Virus record (IMG/VR): IMGVR_UViG_3300021168_000006 | Span: 1 to 48,512 of that record | DNA length: 48,512 nucleotides | Strand: one strand, 5' to 3' | DNA from: a virus | Shown here: positions 6,306 through 14,895 of the stretch, piece by piece | Position numbering within the stretch: position 1 is the first letter of the stretch | How the letters are laid out: every line of letters begins with the position of its first letter | Position numbers and translations under genes: made by a program | The notes under the pieces: model-generated | Told to the model about the DNA's origin: nothing | What the model saw: only the letters and a program-made list of their open reading frames with translations | The model's database searches: none

Positions 6306-9016
6306 TGGGTCCAAAAACCTTAGCTCTTAAAGCGCTCTGCGCTTCGCTTGGCCGAAAGTACGTCGGCTTTCGCGGCTCTCCGACAGCGCCGATTTGGATT
6401 GTAGGCGAGGCTCCAGGTGCGGATGAGGATCAGGCAGGAGTGCCGTTTGTTGGTTCGTCAGGCCGTGAGCTTGACAGGATGTTGGCTGAGGCGGGGATAC
6501 CGTCGGGGTTGTGCTGTATGGTCAATCCTTATAAAATACGCCCACCAGACAATGATATATCGAGAATCGAGGAGGTGGGAATTGTCAAAGGAATCTTTGA
6601 GGAGGCTTTTTATGAGGAACTCGTTGAATACAAACCAAGCTTCATCGTACCTGTCGGAGGAACGCCTCTCTCAATTATCTGCCCGACTACCATCGACAAT
6701 CGAGATCACGAGTCTAAGATATCCAAATGGCGAGGGAGTCTGCTTAATTCGGAACAGTCCAGCATTAGATGGCCGCACTACGTCATTCCTAATTTTCACC
6801 CTGCCTACATCCTGCGAGAGTGGTCTGATAGAGATGTCGCAGTCTTTATTTTGCGACGGGTCAAAGAAGAATACGACTACTTCGTCGCCAACGGAAAACA
6901 CCAACCCCTCCCCGAGCGAGAGCTAATCGCAGACCCCTCCTTCGGAGAGGCAAAGGAGTATCTCAATGAATGTCTTAGCTGCGCTACACCCACTTCAGTG
7001 GATATTGAACTTTTGGCTCGTCGAGTTCCCATATGTATTAGCTTCTCTTTTAGTCGTCGTTCTGCTATCAGCGTGTCTCTGCTTGATGGGGAGGTATCTA
7101 ATCTACGAGTGCTTTACCGACTCATGGATAGAATCCTTCGAGAAAAGAGAATTGTTGGTCAAAATTGGACGACTTTTGATGCTAATTGGATGGAAGCTAT
7201 TGGGTTTAGCGACGGTGTGCATCTATGCGATGACACTCTTGTTCGCCATCATGTTTTGCATCCAGAAATGAGTCATAAGCTCGATTTTCAGGTCATGCAA
7301 TATACACGTCAGCCCTACTACAAAGACGAAGGCCGTGGTTGGGTAATGCGCGACGGCATGATAAAGCTCAAGAGGTATAACTGCCTCGACGCCTGCTGCA
7401 CGCTCGAAGTATTCGAAGAACAGAAGCATGAATTTGACGACAACCCTTCCATTAGACGATTTTACACCGACTACGAAATGCCGCTCGCCAGAGCTTTTCA
7501 TTCGGTTGACAAAAGAGGGATTAAGACCTCAGCTGAGGGTCTCCGAGACTTTCGTAAGGATATTGTACGCGAATTGGGCGACAGGTGCGTATCCATATCT
7601 CAAGCGTTGGGAGGACGTCCTGTCGTTTATTCAACAGAGATGGCGGGTAATTTGGCTCGACAGCTCAAAGTCGATAGTAAAGGAATACTCAACATTGCTT
7701 CGGTCCCACAGCTAAAGGAGGTTTTGAAGAATGAGCTTAAAATCAAACTTAAGACAGACAGGAAAACAGGTAAAGAATCGACCGGAGAGGAGTCGCTCCA
7801 AGAAGCCTTCGCCGCTACAGGCAACCCTGTCCTTAAAGACACACTCCGGGTACGGGAACTTAACAAGGTACTCGGAACTAACGTCGACGCCAGACTTGGC
7901 TCTGGAGTGTTGTATTCCTGTTACAGCGTCACGGGAACTGTCACTGGTCGTCGAGCATCTCGAAAGAATTTCCTCGGCCTCGGCTCAAACGGGCAGAACC
8001 AAACGAAGCATAGCGACCTCGGTGACCGGCTCCAACAGGTGTTCGTTGCTAGACCCGGTCATATTTTTATTGCTTGCGATCAAGCATCGGCAGAGGAATG
8101 GGTCGTCTGGGGCATTATTGCCGATGTTTCGGGCGTTGACAGAGGTATTCGAGAACTTCAAGACTCTATCAGTTCCGGGATTTCACGACATGCACGCCTC
8201 GCAAGTCAAATTTTTGGACTCCCTCTCGAAAAAACGAACGACAAAGAATGCTTAGAGTACTTCCTCGGCAAGAAGGTTCGACACGCCGGGAACTACGACA
8301 TGCGTGAGAACACGATGGCCGCACAGCTCGCTGCTGCGGGGAAGCCGGCGCCGGTGTCGTTCTGTAAAGCAATCCTTGACAAGTTTCATCAAGTAGAACC
8401 TGAAATACGTGGAGTCTTTCATAAGTACGTCGAACATGAGCTTCGTACCAAACGATTGCTAAAAACGCCACTAGGCCGTGAACGCATCTTTCACGGCCTA
8501 AGACCTTACGGTGATAACTCCAAGATATACCGAGAGGGTTATGCCTACATCCCTCAATCGACGATTGGCGACAACAACGGCTTCGCCATCCTACATTGCG
8601 AGCGGAACGCTCCGGGCCACGTCTTGCAGGATGGGCACGACTCGATACTACTCGAAGTAGCCGACGACTTTCTAACCGTCGTACTCGGTATCAAGCTACT
8701 CGAACAAGCATACGACCGAGTCCTTCGCTTCCCGAACGGCTACGAAGTACGGATTCCCATCGACCTTAGAATCGGCTATTCCATAAGGGGGCTCAAGAAG
8801 TGCCCAGGAAGCTCAAACATCCTTGGCTCGAAGAATACGTACGACTCTTTAGCGCCACAACGGACAGCCCGCCTCGATATCACTTCTGGACGGGAGCTAC
8901 AGCAATCGCAGCCTCTATCAAGCGTAATGTATGGATTGGGGGAATTGCCAGAATCGTCGAAGAGTGGAAGCTCTTCCCCAATATCTACACCGTCCTCGTT
9001 GGGCGGCCTGGAATAG
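6305..9016 (+). CDS. uracil-DNA glycosylase family 4 - 3'-5' exonuclease - family A DNA polymerase fusion
   Basis: A 903-residue replicative polymerase with three domains. Residues 1-200 are a family 4/SPO1-type UDG: GEAPGADED at 34-42 with VPFVGSSG after it, and NFHPAYIL with H165-P166. A proofreading DnaQ-like exonuclease follows (D233-I-E235; NWTTFDANW; YNCLDA). The PolA part has motif A CDQASAEEW (D592), a motif B region RHAGNYDMRENTMA, and motif C QDGHDSI (H778-D779). The Cys cluster of 4Fe-4S UDGs is largely missing, so glycosylase activity is uncertain. About 72 C-terminal residues after IGYSIRG are Ser/Pro-rich and lie in a second frame over the next gene. Confidence 0.9.
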   Translation: MGPKTLALKALCASLGRKYVGFRGSPTAPIWIVGEAPGADEDQAGVPFVGSSGRELDRMLAEAGIPSGLCCMVNPYKIRPPDNDISRIEEVGIVKGIFEEAFYEELVEYKPSFIVPVGGTPLSIICPTTIDNRDHESKISKWRGSLLNSEQSSIRWPHYVIPNFHPAYILREWSDRDVAVFILRRVKEEYDYFVANGKHQPLPERELIADPSFGEAKEYLNECLSCATPTSVDIELLARRVPICISFSFSRRSAISVSLLDGEVSNLRVLYRLMDRILREKRIVGQNWTTFDANWMEAIGFSDGVHLCDDTLVRHHVLHPEMSHKLDFQVMQYTRQPYYKDEGRGWVMRDGMIKLKRYNCLDACCTLEVFEEQKHEFDDNPSIRRFYTDYEMPLARAFHSVDKRGIKTSAEGLRDFRKDIVRELGDRCVSISQALGGRPVVYSTEMAGNLARQLKVDSKGILNIASVPQLKEVLKNELKIKLKTDRKTGKESTGEESLQEAFAATGNPVLKDTLRVRELNKVLGTNVDARLGSGVLYSCYSVTGTVTGRRASRKNFLGLGSNGQNQTKHSDLGDRLQQVFVARPGHIFIACDQASAEEWVVWGIIADVSGVDRGIRELQDSISSGISRHARLASQIFGLPLEKTNDKECLEYFLGKKVRHAGNYDMRENTMAAQLAAAGKPAPVSFCKAILDKFHQVEPEIRGVFHKYVEHELRTKRLLKTPLGRERIFHGLRPYGDNSKIYREGYAYIPQSTIGDNNGFAILHCERNAPGHVLQDGHDSILLEVADDFLTVVLGIKLLEQAYDRVLRFPNGYEVRIPIDLRIGYSIRGLKKCPGSSNILGSKNTYDSLAPQRTARLDITSGRELQQSQPLSSVMYGLGELPESSKSGSSSPISTPSSLGGLE

Positions 9017-10005
9017 GCAAAGGCGTTGCGATGAATCCTGCTATCTCGCTTTTGAAGAAAGCAGGGACGGCTAACATATTGTCCGACCGCGTTACGATGG
9101 AGTATGTATTGGAGAAGCTCTCTAAAGGGTTTCCAAGGATGTCGCCTGGTGTGAATGGAGCGGGAGGGATGAAGCTCGGCTTGGAATCGGCTGCTATGCT
9201 CGTATCTACCGAGCTCAGTGTTTTTATTACAGCATCTCAGTTCACTATTACGTGCTTGTCGGACCTTTGGGACAGTAAAGAAGGGATATATCAATATGGC
9301 ACTCGTGGCAAGGGTGAGTGGAATATTAATGAGCCTATTGTGTCTCTACTCGGCGGTTCCGCCCAAAATTGGCTTGTTAAGTCTGTCCCTGCTGATGCTG
9401 TCGGGGGCGGTTTTACACGGCGCGTCAATTTTGTCCTCGCTACCAAAAAAGAAACAGTCCCCGACACAACCGGACGCCCACTCATCGACAAAGACGACCT
9501 TGTAGAGGATTTGCGTTACATGGCTCAAATACGAGGGCAGTTCTCTTTAACGAACGATGCTCTCAAACTGCTCAAGATATACCACGACAGTTGCGACCCG
9601 AACGACTTTGACGACGAAGCGTCCGCTGTCTACAAAACGAGCAAATGGGCGAACGCTGGTAAGTTGGCTGAGATTATAGCGATGTCGAGAAGCGACAACC
9701 TTGTTATCGAAGAAGAGGACTTACAAACAGCTATCGACAAGGTCGAGGATGTAGCGAAGGATTTGAAGATAGTCTTTCGTGCGGTAGGTGAGTCGGACTT
9801 GGCGTCGGCGTCGGACAGGGTTATACGCTTCTTGGAGACTCGTGGGTTCGCGTCTCGCGGCGATATACTCGCCTTTAACTGGCGTCATTTTACCTCAAGC
9901 GAGCTTGATGTTATCATAGCGACTTTCCGCGAAAGCGGGATGATTGGTGAGAAGAATGTCGGTAACAAAACACTCTACTATTGGAAGGATTCGGTGAAGC
10001 CATGA
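8800..10005 (+). CDS. replicative primase-helicase-type ATPase (DUF3987-like)
   Basis: A 401-residue protein starting at GTG 8800 behind AAGGGGG at 8784-8790. Residues 68-75 (GRPGIGKG) are a P-loop within a RecA-like ATPase, with the upstream HFWTGATAIAASI segment seen in DUF3987/primase-associated helicases. SLLGGSAQNWL and FTRRVNFVLA fit the core, and the C-terminal 60 residues look like a winged helix (SRGDILAFNWRHFTSSEL). It overlaps the polymerase tail by 217 bases in another frame. A role as fork helicase is inferred from its position. Confidence 0.75.
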   Translation: MPRKLKHPWLEEYVRLFSATTDSPPRYHFWTGATAIAASIKRNVWIGGIARIVEEWKLFPNIYTVLVGRPGIGKGVAMNPAISLLKKAGTANILSDRVTMEYVLEKLSKGFPRMSPGVNGAGGMKLGLESAAMLVSTELSVFITASQFTITCLSDLWDSKEGIYQYGTRGKGEWNINEPIVSLLGGSAQNWLVKSVPADAVGGGFTRRVNFVLATKKETVPDTTGRPLIDKDDLVEDLRYMAQIRGQFSLTNDALKLLKIYHDSCDPNDFDDEASAVYKTSKWANAGKLAEIIAMSRSDNLVIEEEDLQTAIDKVEDVAKDLKIVFRAVGESDLASASDRVIRFLETRGFASRGDILAFNWRHFTSSELDVIIATFRESGMIGEKNVGNKTLYYWKDSVKP

Positions 10006-10310
10006 CAGAAGCAAAGCTGCCGTTCAAACGAGTACTTAACGACCATCTCATCGTGCAAATCGATGAGTTTCGCTATAGCGGAAGGATTCACATCCCGGAC
10101 ACCGCGAAGCGCAGCCCGACGAAAGGAATTGTCGTCGCCGTTGCAGACAACATCAAAGACATCGAGGTGGGCGACAAAATCCTCTACAGCCAGTTCGCTG
10201 GCTATCTCTTGAAATTCGAGGACACCCACCTGATGCGTGTTCTAGGATATAGCGAAGTACTTGCAATCCTTCACGAAGACGCACCAGAAATCGTTACTGA
10301 AGGTGCCTGA
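10002..10310 (+). CDS. GroES-like co-chaperonin (Cpn10 fold)
   Basis: A 102-residue protein; ATG 10002 overlaps the helicase stop. It follows the GroES layout: RVLNDHLIVQID at the start, a mobile-loop-like SGRIHIPDTAKRSPTKGIVVAV, then VGDKILYSQFAG and a closing strand LMRVLGYSEVLAIL. GroES partners with GroEL in folding; phage versions (T4 gp31, for example) redirect host GroEL to capsid proteins. No GroEL is encoded here, so it would work with the host ring. The likely client is the major capsid protein. Confidence 0.82.
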   Translation: MTEAKLPFKRVLNDHLIVQIDEFRYSGRIHIPDTAKRSPTKGIVVAVADNIKDIEVGDKILYSQFAGYLLKFEDTHLMRVLGYSEVLAILHEDAPEIVTEGA

Positions 10311-10627
10311 TGCACGAAAAGGTCGAGCTATTCTGTAAAATTCTTGACGAGCTCAAAGAGCTTCACAAAGCTAAGAGTCATGACTATGCAACCGACATCG
10401 ACCCTCACAGCAACTTTATGAGCGCAGACGACTGGGGAGTCGAGCCGTGGGTCGGAGTGATGCTTCGAATGCAAGACAAGATGAAGCGTTTGCAGACTTA
10501 TGCCAAAAAAGGAAAACTACTCAACGAAGCGGCAGAGGACTCTTTTCGTGATATTGCGGTGTATTCAATCATCGCGTTGATTATCTTTAAGAAAAGAACT
10601 GAAGAAAAGGATATGGAGGGAACATGA
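10310..10627 (+). CDS. DUF1599/Nmad1-like nucleotide-modification-associated protein
   Basis: A 105-residue helical protein whose ATG shares a base with the previous stop. KSHDYATDIDPHSNF, then WVGVMLRMQDKMKRL and EDSFRDIAVYSIIALI match the all-alpha domain linked to phage nucleotide modification, which is related in fold to MazG-type pyrophosphohydrolases. The acidic/DxxD helices would bind Mg and a nucleotide. It lies next to a MazG-like gene, supporting a nucleotide pool role. Confidence 0.65.
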   Translation: MHEKVELFCKILDELKELHKAKSHDYATDIDPHSNFMSADDWGVEPWVGVMLRMQDKMKRLQTYAKKGKLLNEAAEDSFRDIAVYSIIALIIFKKRTEEKDMEGT

Positions 10628-10959
10628 CACTTCAAGAACTTCAAACTCTTTGCAAAAAACAAGCCGACGAGCTCAGCTGGAACGAACGAGAAATACCAGT
10701 CCCTGAACAAATCGCTTTGATTCACAGCGAGGCGAGCGAAGCTCTTGAAGCTTGGCGAAATAAAGAGCCTTGGTCTTGGGAACGACGGGACACCAACGGA
10801 GCCCTGAAACCCGAAGGGCTTGCGAGCGAGTATGCCGACATATTAATCCGAGTAGGGCATTATGCTACCCTACTCGGAATTGACCTTGAGTACGAAGTAG
10901 AAAGGAAGCTTAAATACAACATGACGAGAGGTTATCGTCATGATGGTAAGCTCGGCTAG
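10624..10959 (+). CDS. MazG-like nucleotide pyrophosphohydrolase
   Basis: A 111-residue protein with a 4-base overlap to the previous gene. It has the MazG helices: HSEASEALEAW (E36, E39) and ASEYADILIRVGHYA (E69, D72), the E-x2-E...E-x2-D metal site. MazG enzymes hydrolyse NTPs to NMP and pyrophosphate, and in phages may lower ppGpp or purge non-canonical nucleotides. It is the last plus-strand gene of this arm; its stop overlaps the stop of the converging minus-strand block. Confidence 0.78.
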   Translation: MTLQELQTLCKKQADELSWNEREIPVPEQIALIHSEASEALEAWRNKEPWSWERRDTNGALKPEGLASEYADILIRVGHYATLLGIDLEYEVERKLKYNMTRGYRHDGKLG

Positions 10960-11186
10960 TGACCACGCTTGTGATGCATTCCGCTGAGCTTCTGCGGAGT
11001 CTCCTTCGTGCCTCGGTGACCGGCGTGAGTCTTTTCCCCTCGCGTCACCTTAGCCTGCTTCGCAGTTTTGCCTCCGTGTGCGTAGACATTGGAGGTTTGG
11101 CTTCGATGTGAAGGCGAGACCTCCAACGACGCGCAGGTTGACTTCACCGTAGCGATGTTTGCATTTGCTGTTGAACCGTGTGCCAT
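10956..11186 (-). CDS. small basic hypothetical protein, last gene of minus block
   Basis: A 76-residue protein, Gly/His/Lys/Thr-rich with no predicted core, resembling nucleic-acid-binding or virion-packed basic peptides. AAAGAGG lies seven bases before ATG 11186. It is separated from the upstream ejection-protein gene by a gap containing the best copy of the dispersed palindrome, so it may be separately regulated. Confidence 0.62.
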   Translation of the reverse strand: MAHGSTANANIATVKSTCASLEVSPSHRSQTSNVYAHGGKTAKQAKVTRGEKTHAGHRGTKETPQKLSGMHHKRGH

Positions 11187-11198
11187 GTCGAACCTCTT

Positions 11199-11227
11199 TC
11201 TATAGAAAGTACTGTTAACTTTGTTAA
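11199..11227 (-). promoter_or_regulatory. possible promoter overlapping palindrome
   Basis: On the minus strand TTAACA (-35) and TATAGA (-10) are 17 bases apart, with the -35 inside the palindrome. Against it, the -10 is only 12 bases from the start codon, so the ribosome site would fall at or upstream of the transcription start. Confidence 0.3.
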
Positions 11228-11231
11228 CAGT
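11211..11231. repeat. dispersed palindrome site 2, perfect 9-bp arms
   Basis: ACTGTTAAC at 11211-11219 and its exact inverse at 11223-11231, separated by TTT. This is the most perfect copy of the family and sits in an intergenic gap just upstream of the 10956-11186 gene. Confidence 0.8.
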
Positions 11232-11264
11232 TACAACATCGTCGTGCGTCCACGACGAAACTCG

Positions 11265-13487
11265 TTATTTCTCAAGGTCTTCGAGGATTAGATACTTCAA
11301 GGCCTCGATGTACTCCACGTCGGGAATACCACCTTTCCTCATCTTCGTTAAGCCAGACAAAGCCTTTGGATTCTTCGTTTTGAGGTACTCCTCCATCTCC
11401 GGTATCTGAAGCTGCGACACGTCCATGTGCTGAGCCTGAGCGCGCGCTGCGGCTTCGGTAGCACGAGCTTGCTCAGTTCGCTTCGCAGTACCTCGGTTCT
11501 TCGTAATACGCTCACGAGCTTTGCTCTGCTCAGCGAGCTTGCCGGTGCCGTGTTGCCCTTCTGGATAGACACCAGACTTGGGAACGCTTGTTTGAGGTTT
11601 GGACGATTCAGGACTCACCGTAACATCTTTTCCTTGAGACCTCGCCGCAAGCCTCTTCTTCGCCTCCTCAACTTTCTCAAGCCCCGACTTCTCCGTCCTT
11701 GCTTTATGAGCCGCAATTTCCTCAACCGTTGGCGGAGTAGCTTCGCGACTATCAGGCCCCAAACGGACAAGACGCTCCGACTCAGGCTCGCCTGTAATAG
11801 GCTCCGAAGGACCTTTCGCGCTCGGTTCAGGAAGCTGTGGAGGAGCTTCCTCCGAAGGAAATGTTCCAGGCTCAAACTTCATCTTTCCAGGAAGCTCTCT
11901 CTCCTTCATCATGTGTTCGATGACTTCAGGAGAAAGCTTCATAATACGAGCAAGGCTCACAAGATACGTCGAAGTTAGTCCAACGAGCGCCCCACCTCCC
12001 AACGCCGCTATGTACGGAGCTCCTGACATCCTCAACGACATCGCTGTGGCAAGCCCCGGAGCTGAGCCGTAGACAAGACGAAAGATACTACGGTTCATGA
12101 AGTTCTTTGCGTTCTGAATGCGTTTTGATGTCTTGATGAAGTCGCTTATCTCAGAGGCTTTAAGACCGTACTTCGATAGATTCTTTGACATCTCAAGAGT
12201 TAAGGCCGTATCCTTACCGAGCTTCGCTGCAACCTCCTGACCCGACTTCGCGCTTCCGACATCGTCGGTAATGTCGCTGAACTCCTTGTCCATCTTAGAT
12301 GCAAGCTCGTTATACTGATTCCACGACTTCTCCAGACCATACTGCTTTGCAGCTCCACCAAGCTTCTTGGTCAGGTCGATATAGACTTTGGTAAGCACGA
12401 CCTTCTGAGGCCCAACAACCTTATCCCCACTCATGGCTCTACCAACCGACGAGCGAAACTGCCGAGCCTTCTCCCATGACCAAAGCTTCGGAGCTGTCGC
12501 TTGGGCGTCTTTAACCATCTGAACCAAGACAGGATGAGCCTTCTCAGGAGTCTTGACAACGTCCTGAAACTCCTTCATGATTGTAGCAGCTTCGGCTCCG
12601 GCGTCGACGACTCCTGTTGGTATCTTGGTGTCAATTTGCTCCGCAATTCCAGAGGCATGTAGCTTAACCTCCTCGCTAACAGCTTGAACGGCTTTCGTGA
12701 CTTTCTTCGCGACATCAAGACCCTTTGCATGGACGTATTGGTCCTCGAAAGCTCGTCGTTTAAGGAGACGGCTTGGTGTACCTTCGGTACTAAGCTTGTG
12801 AGCTGTCGAAGCTGCTTCGCCTACGTCTTTGCCAGTCGCTTTAGCGATGTCACTTGCGGCTTTGATAGTTCCGTCAACGATGTTTGCATGAGTATGAAGC
12901 TTCTTAACACCCTCGGCTCCACCAAGGATTCCTCCAATAGAACCGAAGAACTCACCAGCTCCTTCTGCCGGTTGACCGTGAATCATCTTTGATGCGCCGG
13001 ACTCAATACCACGAGCAGGCCCTTCGATAATCTGCGCAGCGTTGAGTGGGTCTTTGAGGACGGAAAGTCCGAAGTTCTTCAAACCTCCGAAAATCTCCTC
13101 ACCCATCTCGGCCCACTGAGCCTCAGCTCCGCTTACGTGTCGTGTTTGACCGCCGACACCTCGAACGTCTTTGCCTTTGAAGGCTGTCGCCATTTTCTCA
13201 GGGTCGACACCGAAGGCTTGTTCAACGCCACGTCCAAACTTGGCGAGTCCTCCTGGACGCTCTTCAGGAGCAAGCCTCGCTGTAGCTCCTTTAAGGTCGG
13301 TAAGAAGCTTCGAAGGGTCAACCTTCGCCATTTCCGACTTCGGAGCCGGCGACTCAGGAGACGTGATTCCCTTCTTCTTGAAATACGAAACCGCCGCCTC
13401 TTTCGTAGTTCCGGCAGGGAATTGGTAGTAACGATTGTCCGGCCCAAAGACACGGACCTTTTTTGGCTCTGCTTGAGGTTCAGGCAT
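11265..13487 (-). CDS. putative internal virion / DNA ejection protein
   Basis: A 740-residue Ala/Lys/Gly-rich protein with long helical stretches, a hydrophobic segment near 475-515 (LVYGSAPGLATAMSL... YIAALGGGALVGLTSTYLV), and a Pro/Glu-rich then highly charged tail. No enzyme motif is visible. Size, composition and position at the end of a podovirus-like structural block match the large internal proteins ejected ahead of DNA. The hydrophobic segment could insert in the host envelope. Function is inferred, not motif-proven. Confidence 0.65.
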   Translation of the reverse strand: MPEPQAEPKKVRVFGPDNRYYQFPAGTTKEAAVSYFKKKGITSPESPAPKSEMAKVDPSKLLTDLKGATARLAPEERPGGLAKFGRGVEQAFGVDPEKMATAFKGKDVRGVGGQTRHVSGAEAQWAEMGEEIFGGLKNFGLSVLKDPLNAAQIIEGPARGIESGASKMIHGQPAEGAGEFFGSIGGILGGAEGVKKLHTHANIVDGTIKAASDIAKATGKDVGEAASTAHKLSTEGTPSRLLKRRAFEDQYVHAKGLDVAKKVTKAVQAVSEEVKLHASGIAEQIDTKIPTGVVDAGAEAATIMKEFQDVVKTPEKAHPVLVQMVKDAQATAPKLWSWEKARQFRSSVGRAMSGDKVVGPQKVVLTKVYIDLTKKLGGAAKQYGLEKSWNQYNELASKMDKEFSDITDDVGSAKSGQEVAAKLGKDTALTLEMSKNLSKYGLKASEISDFIKTSKRIQNAKNFMNRSIFRLVYGSAPGLATAMSLRMSGAPYIAALGGGALVGLTSTYLVSLARIMKLSPEVIEHMMKERELPGKMKFEPGTFPSEEAPPQLPEPSAKGPSEPITGEPESERLVRLGPDSREATPPTVEEIAAHKARTEKSGLEKVEEAKKRLAARSQGKDVTVSPESSKPQTSVPKSGVYPEGQHGTGKLAEQSKARERITKNRGTAKRTEQARATEAAARAQAQHMDVSQLQIPEMEEYLKTKNPKALSGLTKMRKGGIPDVEYIEALKYLILEDLEK

Positions 13488-13493
13488 CTTTGA

Positions 13494-14894
13494 TTACTCG
13501 GGAGGCTTCTCCTCCATATCCTTTGGGTCGATTACAATGTCGGCGTCGACCTCTTCGCTTTCGTCATCTCCGATAGGCTCACCTGAAGCTGTCTTGCCTT
13601 TCTTGTCGGAGCTAGCTCCTAGACCGTCGATGACCGTTTGATACGACTCTTTGTAGTGCTGCAAAGCACCGAGCAAATCCGTAACGTCGTTTTTCCCGCT
13701 CAGCAAATGAGCGGACAGCCAGTTTGTCGGAAGCTTCTTGATAAGCTCGGTCGCGCCAGCAGCACGAAGCTCAGATGCCAAATCACCAAAATCGCTCGCC
13801 GAGAATGAACGCTTCTCGTCTTGAATCTTCGTAACGATTTGGATAGCTTTGTCAATAGCCGACATCTTAAGCTTTGTCGCGAAGGTAACATTCGTTCCTG
13901 CCTTCGTTTTGGTAATAAAAAGCTTCAAACGCTCGCGAGCGATGTCGAGATCCACCAACGACTTCAAATACTTGTTCTTCTCGACATCCGTCGACATTTG
14001 TCCTTTTGTCTTAGCGGTTTCTCCTTCGGTTTGCTTAAGCTTAAGCTCAGCCTCAACCTTTTGAACTTCAAGTTGAGCCTTCTTTACGTCCGAAGCTGCT
14101 TTCTGAATCGCTGCTTCAGCCTTCGCTTCCTCGGCTTTGACCTTCGCTGGCCCCGCACCGAGCTGAGTTTCCCTTACCTCGTCGGACGTAAGCTGTGTCG
14201 GCTTCATCAAGTTGGGGTCTTGCTTGAAGGTCTGCGTCGCAGCTGATGTCTGAGCAGCTTTGAGTTGCTCTTCCTGACTCGGCTGCGGCAACCTAATACC
14301 ACCAGCCGACCCCGGAGGCTGACCTTGTGGTTGTGAGGTTGCTTTTTGGATACCTGCCTCGAATCCAGACACCGTCGGGTCTTTTTCCTTCCCTGACTTC
14401 TGAGCCTCCTGCATTTGGGTGAGCCAGCCTTTGTAGACCTTATTGAGAATCTTCTTCGAGTGGTCGTTGTTTAGGATGTCGTTGATGGTGTCCTTGTCGT
14501 TGTTTCGGATTGCCTGAACGAGGTTCTGCGCGATATTTGCAGCCTCGGCTTCTTCGCCTTTCTTCTTTCGTTGATTCCAATTCATCAACAAGCCGGCGAT
14601 ACTTTGCACGGCTTCGTGAGGCTGAGCGACCGGAGCAGGCATCGTCGCACCCGCTCCCGAAGGGTCGTACTTAATCGGTGGAGGCCCTCCCGCTCCTGGT
14701 GGTGTTCCACTCGGCTGTCCCTGCTGCTGAGGCGTGGCTTGGAACGGAGGTGTTTGCGCCGGCGACTTCGGAGGCTGTCCTTGTGGCTGTCCCGGAGGAC
14801 CTCCAGGAGGAGCCATTCCCATCTTCTGCAAAAGCATCGGAAGGAGGCCCGTCTGTTGCAACTTCTGTAGAAATGCTTGAGGTGCGTTGCCCAT
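13494..14894 (-). CDS. putative internal virion protein, Pro/Gln-rich with coiled coil
   Basis: A 466-residue protein. Residues 25-85 are a Pro-Gly-Gln low-complexity linker; residues 240-310 are a strong coiled coil rich in Lys, Ala and Glu; the C-terminus is acidic (DDESEEVDADIVIDPKDMEEKPPE). It lies six bases from the 740-residue ejection candidate and is probably translated with it. No enzymatic motif is seen; a structural or ejection role is inferred. Confidence 0.6.
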   Translation of the reverse strand: MGNAPQAFLQKLQQTGLLPMLLQKMGMAPPGGPPGQPQGQPPKSPAQTPPFQATPQQQGQPSGTPPGAGGPPPIKYDPSGAGATMPAPVAQPHEAVQSIAGLLMNWNQRKKKGEEAEAANIAQNLVQAIRNNDKDTINDILNNDHSKKILNKVYKGWLTQMQEAQKSGKEKDPTVSGFEAGIQKATSQPQGQPPGSAGGIRLPQPSQEEQLKAAQTSAATQTFKQDPNLMKPTQLTSDEVRETQLGAGPAKVKAEEAKAEAAIQKAASDVKKAQLEVQKVEAELKLKQTEGETAKTKGQMSTDVEKNKYLKSLVDLDIARERLKLFITKTKAGTNVTFATKLKMSAIDKAIQIVTKIQDEKRSFSASDFGDLASELRAAGATELIKKLPTNWLSAHLLSGKNDVTDLLGALQHYKESYQTVIDGLGASSDKKGKTASGEPIGDDESEEVDADIVIDPKDMEEKPPE

Positions 14895-14895
14895 T

